DNA of 6,920 nt from Treponema sp. (lineage in GTDB: Bacteria > Spirochaetota > Spirochaetia > Treponematales > Rectinemataceae): the NCBI GenBank assembly GCA_012516755.1, contig JAAYWE010000139.1, forward strand, positions 1 through 6,920. The letters are read 5' to 3'. The position numbers and the translations under genes were made by a program. The notes beneath the pieces were generated by a model. It had not been told where the DNA came from, did not search any database, and saw nothing but the letters and a program-made list of their open reading frames with translations. Shown here piece by piece: positions 5,227 to 6,920 of the stretch. Position 1 is the stretch's first letter. Each line of letters starts with the position of its first letter.

Positions 5227-6528
5227 TCACTTCTGCGTTGCGTTCTGAATTTCCGAAGGTTCACCTTTTGTCACCTTACCCATTATTGCACGAGCGCAAA
5301 TCATACAGATTGTACAGAAGAGGAATATTCCCTGGTATCCGAAAATATCGATTATGACGCCCGTCAATACAGGGCCTAGAATAGCCGCAGCTTGACTTGC
5401 GGTATAATAAAGGCCTGTGTAGATTCCTATTGTGCCCCATTCTGCCATCTGCCATAGCATAGGGAAAGAGTTTGTTATTATTGATACCCAGAAAATCCCG
5501 AAAAGAAACATGATCGCCCAGAATGAGCCCAACCTTAAGGAATTTGATAGACCAGCGGTAATCCATTTGTGAAAAAATAGGAGAAGGGTGAGAATCGATA
5601 TCACCAAAAGGCATGTACGAATTGTCTTTTTTCTGCCAAAGCGGTGTGCGACATAGCCCGAAGGGATAGCGAATATGGCATAAGCTATGCCCACCATTCC
5701 GGCTGCCAGAGCCGCCATACCGCTTGAAGTTCTGAGCACATCCACCGAATACTTGCCGATAAATGGCAAGACACCCTGATATCCTAAAAACCATAGAAAT
5801 ATTGCGATTAAAATATATAGCGCGCTCTTGTCTTTCTGCGCGGCAACATTTCGGAAGCTCTCGAGAATAGGCACTTTTTGTTCTTGTGTTTCCTTTGCAT
5901 CCGGCTGCTTCTCACGGATGAATATGAAAAGAAGGATCACGGCTAAAATGACGAACAGGCCGCCAAGTGGGAAGGGGAGCTTATCCTTGGTAGGTCCAAG
6001 GATAGGCAGCGTTATATCGAGATCCATTAATCTCGCAAGGCCGATTGTTCCCACAATGCTTGCTATGCCGCCCATTGTGTTAATGACACCGTTCGCTTCG
6101 GAGCGGTAATCGGCCGGTATCGTATCAGGCATGAGCGCAACCACCGGTCCGCGCACTGACTGCTTTGTTACATTTAGAAGGATCAATGTTACAAGCAAAG
6201 CCACGAGAGATACTTCCGTAGCATAGGGTATAGCGCCAAAAAGGAAAGCGGTAAGGGGCAAAAGAACCAGAATGTAGGGCATCCGACGGCCAAGCTTGGT
6301 ATAGGTATTATCGGACCAGGCGCTGACAAGCGGTATCAAAAAAATCGCCAGTACATTGTCGAGCGTCATGAAAAAGCCGACAAGACTCATTTTGCTTAGG
6401 TATTTACTGAGGAATATCGGCACGTAGGTATCGTATAGGGGATCCATAAGACCCATTGTGAAGAAGCCGAATCCGATCAAAAAAGTTATGCCCAGATAAG
6501 GCTTAAACCCTTTTTTCTCGCTCATCAT
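5227..6528 (-). CDS. MFS transporter, GPH/SLC45-like sugar permease
   Basis: This is an inner-membrane secondary transporter of 433 residues with 12 apparent membrane segments (approximately 12-28, 48-68, 84-102, 106-121, 148-165, 187-204, 237-257, 270-290, 303-319, 336-356, 368-390, 395-413) and a charged central cytoplasmic loop (205-235). The MFS loop motif appears in both halves: SAWSDNTYTKLGRR (69-82) and GYVAHRFGRK (291-300). The segment ALMPDTIPADYRSEANGV (131-148) resembles the fifth-segment motif of glycoside-cation symporters and SLC45 sucrose transporters. It follows galactokinase by 29 bp in the same direction, so galactose or a galactoside is the likely substrate, though this is inferred from context only. 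Two tandem ATGs (6528 and 6525) follow the Shine-Dalgarno AGGAGG (6537-6532); the second has the better 6-nt spacing, so the protein may start at MSEKKG. Confidence 0.88.
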   Translation of the reverse strand: MMSEKKGFKPYLGITFLIGFGFFTMGLMDPLYDTYVPIFLSKYLSKMSLVGFFMTLDNVLAIFLIPLVSAWSDNTYTKLGRRMPYILVLLPLTAFLFGAIPYATEVSLVALLVTLILLNVTKQSVRGPVVALMPDTIPADYRSEANGVINTMGGIASIVGTIGLARLMDLDITLPILGPTKDKLPFPLGGLFVILAVILLFIFIREKQPDAKETQEQKVPILESFRNVAAQKDKSALYILIAIFLWFLGYQGVLPFIGKYSVDVLRTSSGMAALAAGMVGIAYAIFAIPSGYVAHRFGRKKTIRTCLLVISILTLLLFFHKWITAGLSNSLRLGSFWAIMFLFGIFWVSIITNSFPMLWQMAEWGTIGIYTGLYYTASQAAAILGPVLTGVIIDIFGYQGIFLFCTICMICARAIMGKVTKGEPSEIQNATQK

Positions 6529-6531
6529 AAC

Positions 6532-6537
6532 CCTCCT
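6532..6537 (-). promoter_or_regulatory. Ribosome binding site of the MFS gene (two candidate ATGs)
   Basis: AGGAGG on the minus strand lies 3 nt before ATG 6528 and 6 nt before ATG 6525. The spacing favours initiation at 6525, which would shorten the protein by one Met. It occupies the short gap after the galactokinase stop, so the transporter is most likely translated from the galK transcript. Confidence 0.75.
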
Positions 6538-6557
6538 TGCTAGTATTAATAGAGCAT

Positions 6558-6920
6558 TTAATTCATAAGAACCTTACATACACCAAATGGCCGGATATTA
6601 ATGCGCTGTACGCTGCCTTTTCCAAAGACCGCCTCCATACGCTCAACAAATTCAGGGAATCTTGACTGTGGAACATAGACCTGGATTGTACCTGCAAAAC
6701 CACCGCCATGCACGCGCCATGCGCCTTCCGGACTCAATAGATCTTCGCTAAGCATAAGGGCTATAGAAAGGCTCTGCTCTCGCGGGTTGCCAGCATGGAT
6801 ATTCTGAAGGTAATGCCAGCTCGATCTTCCGGATTCATTAACAATTGATAGATAGGCAGATTTGTCATTTCTTTTCAAGGCTTCCACCATTCGTGCTGGA
6901 CGATAGTTTTCATAAACGAA
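6558..6920 (-). CDS. galK: Galactokinase, C-terminal part (5' end outside window)
   Basis: The frame is open from the right edge to TAA at 6560-6558, giving the last 120 residues; translation does not begin at the internal ATG 6890, because the frame continues upstream as FVYENYRPAR. Galactokinase phosphorylates alpha-D-galactose at C1 with ATP, the first committed step of the Leloir pathway, in the cytoplasm. The fragment has the C-terminal GHMP-kinase pattern: NESGRSSWHYLQNI (28-41), then motif 3 as AWRVHGGGFAGTIQ (67-80), then a final domain ending SVQRINIRPFGV (103-114). The RVHGGGFAGT wording is typical of the larger galactokinases of Firmicutes and Spirochaetes rather than the GAGFGGC version of E. 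coli. The catalytic and sugar-binding N-terminal motifs lie outside the window, so activity cannot be judged. It heads the visible operon with the MFS transporter and the small basic protein. Confidence 0.9.
   Translation of the reverse strand, partial: FVYENYRPARMVEALKRNDKSAYLSIVNESGRSSWHYLQNIHAGNPREQSLSIALMLSEDLLSPEGAWRVHGGGFAGTIQVYVPQSRFPEFVERMEAVFGKGSVQRINIRPFGVCKVLMN

Noticed and set aside
5121..5357. 78-residue plus-strand ORF with a hydrophobic N-terminus
   Set aside because: It lies antisense to the small basic protein and the MFS 3' end; the hydrophobic look comes from reading Lys codons in reverse (TTT/TTC).
5276..5794. 172-residue minus-strand ORF
   Set aside because: It is an out-of-frame reading inside the MFS gene, whose own frame has 12 membrane segments and both MFS loop motifs.
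1..6920. CRISPR array, tRNA, insertion sequence, phage or defence genes
   Set aside because: No regularly spaced repeats, cloverleaf-like sequence, transposase, integrase or nuclease motifs were seen on either strand.

Overview
The window looks like ordinary chromosomal DNA from a free-living or gut-type bacterium of moderate GC content (my impression is mid-40s percent). Families such as a short RsmI, a divergent SpoU-type methylase, an MsmX/UgpC-like orphan ABC ATPase and a large-type galactokinase with an RVHGGGFAGT motif are common in Spirochaetes (Treponema/Sphaerochaeta-like) and Firmicutes. I lean towards a spirochaete, but this is impression only; no rRNA or tRNA gene is present to fix it.

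Layout. (1) 1-1032, minus strand: most of an AI-2E/PerM-family membrane transporter whose C-terminus runs off the left edge. (2) 1033-1215: a divergent intergenic region with a degenerate ~12-bp tandem repeat and a doubtful 44-codon upstream ORF. (3) 1216-2735, plus strand: two RNA methyltransferase genes, rsmI (16S rRNA 2'-O-methylation) and a SpoU/TrmH-fold methylase, joined by an ATGA stop/start overlap. (4) 2803-3693, plus: a ChbG/YdjC-family sugar deacetylase, possibly in the same transcript. (5) 3830-4951, plus: a carbohydrate-type ABC importer ATPase (MsmX/UgpC/MalK-like) standing alone, with its own candidate promoter and strong Shine-Dalgarno. (6) 5030-5058: a strong, probably bidirectional terminator between convergent units. 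(7) 6920-5069, minus: a galK operon consisting of the galactokinase 3' part (cut by the right edge), an MFS sugar transporter 29 bp downstream, and a 36-residue very basic small protein with its own ribosome binding site, ending at the shared terminator.

Functional reading. The right half is carbohydrate-oriented: galactokinase with a GPH/SLC45-like MFS permease suggests uptake and phosphorylation of galactose or a galactoside. The lone ABC ATPase is of the kind known in other bacteria to energise several sugar importers encoded elsewhere. The ChbG/YdjC enzyme could deacetylate an N-acetylated sugar or oligosaccharide. The left half is RNA modification plus a membrane exporter or transporter of unknown substrate. 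I found no CRISPR array, insertion sequence, phage gene, tRNA or obvious defence system. The least explained parts are the small basic protein, the repeat/upstream ORF before rsmI, the N-terminal domain of the SpoU-like methylase, and a perfect GC-rich hairpin inside the deacetylase gene.
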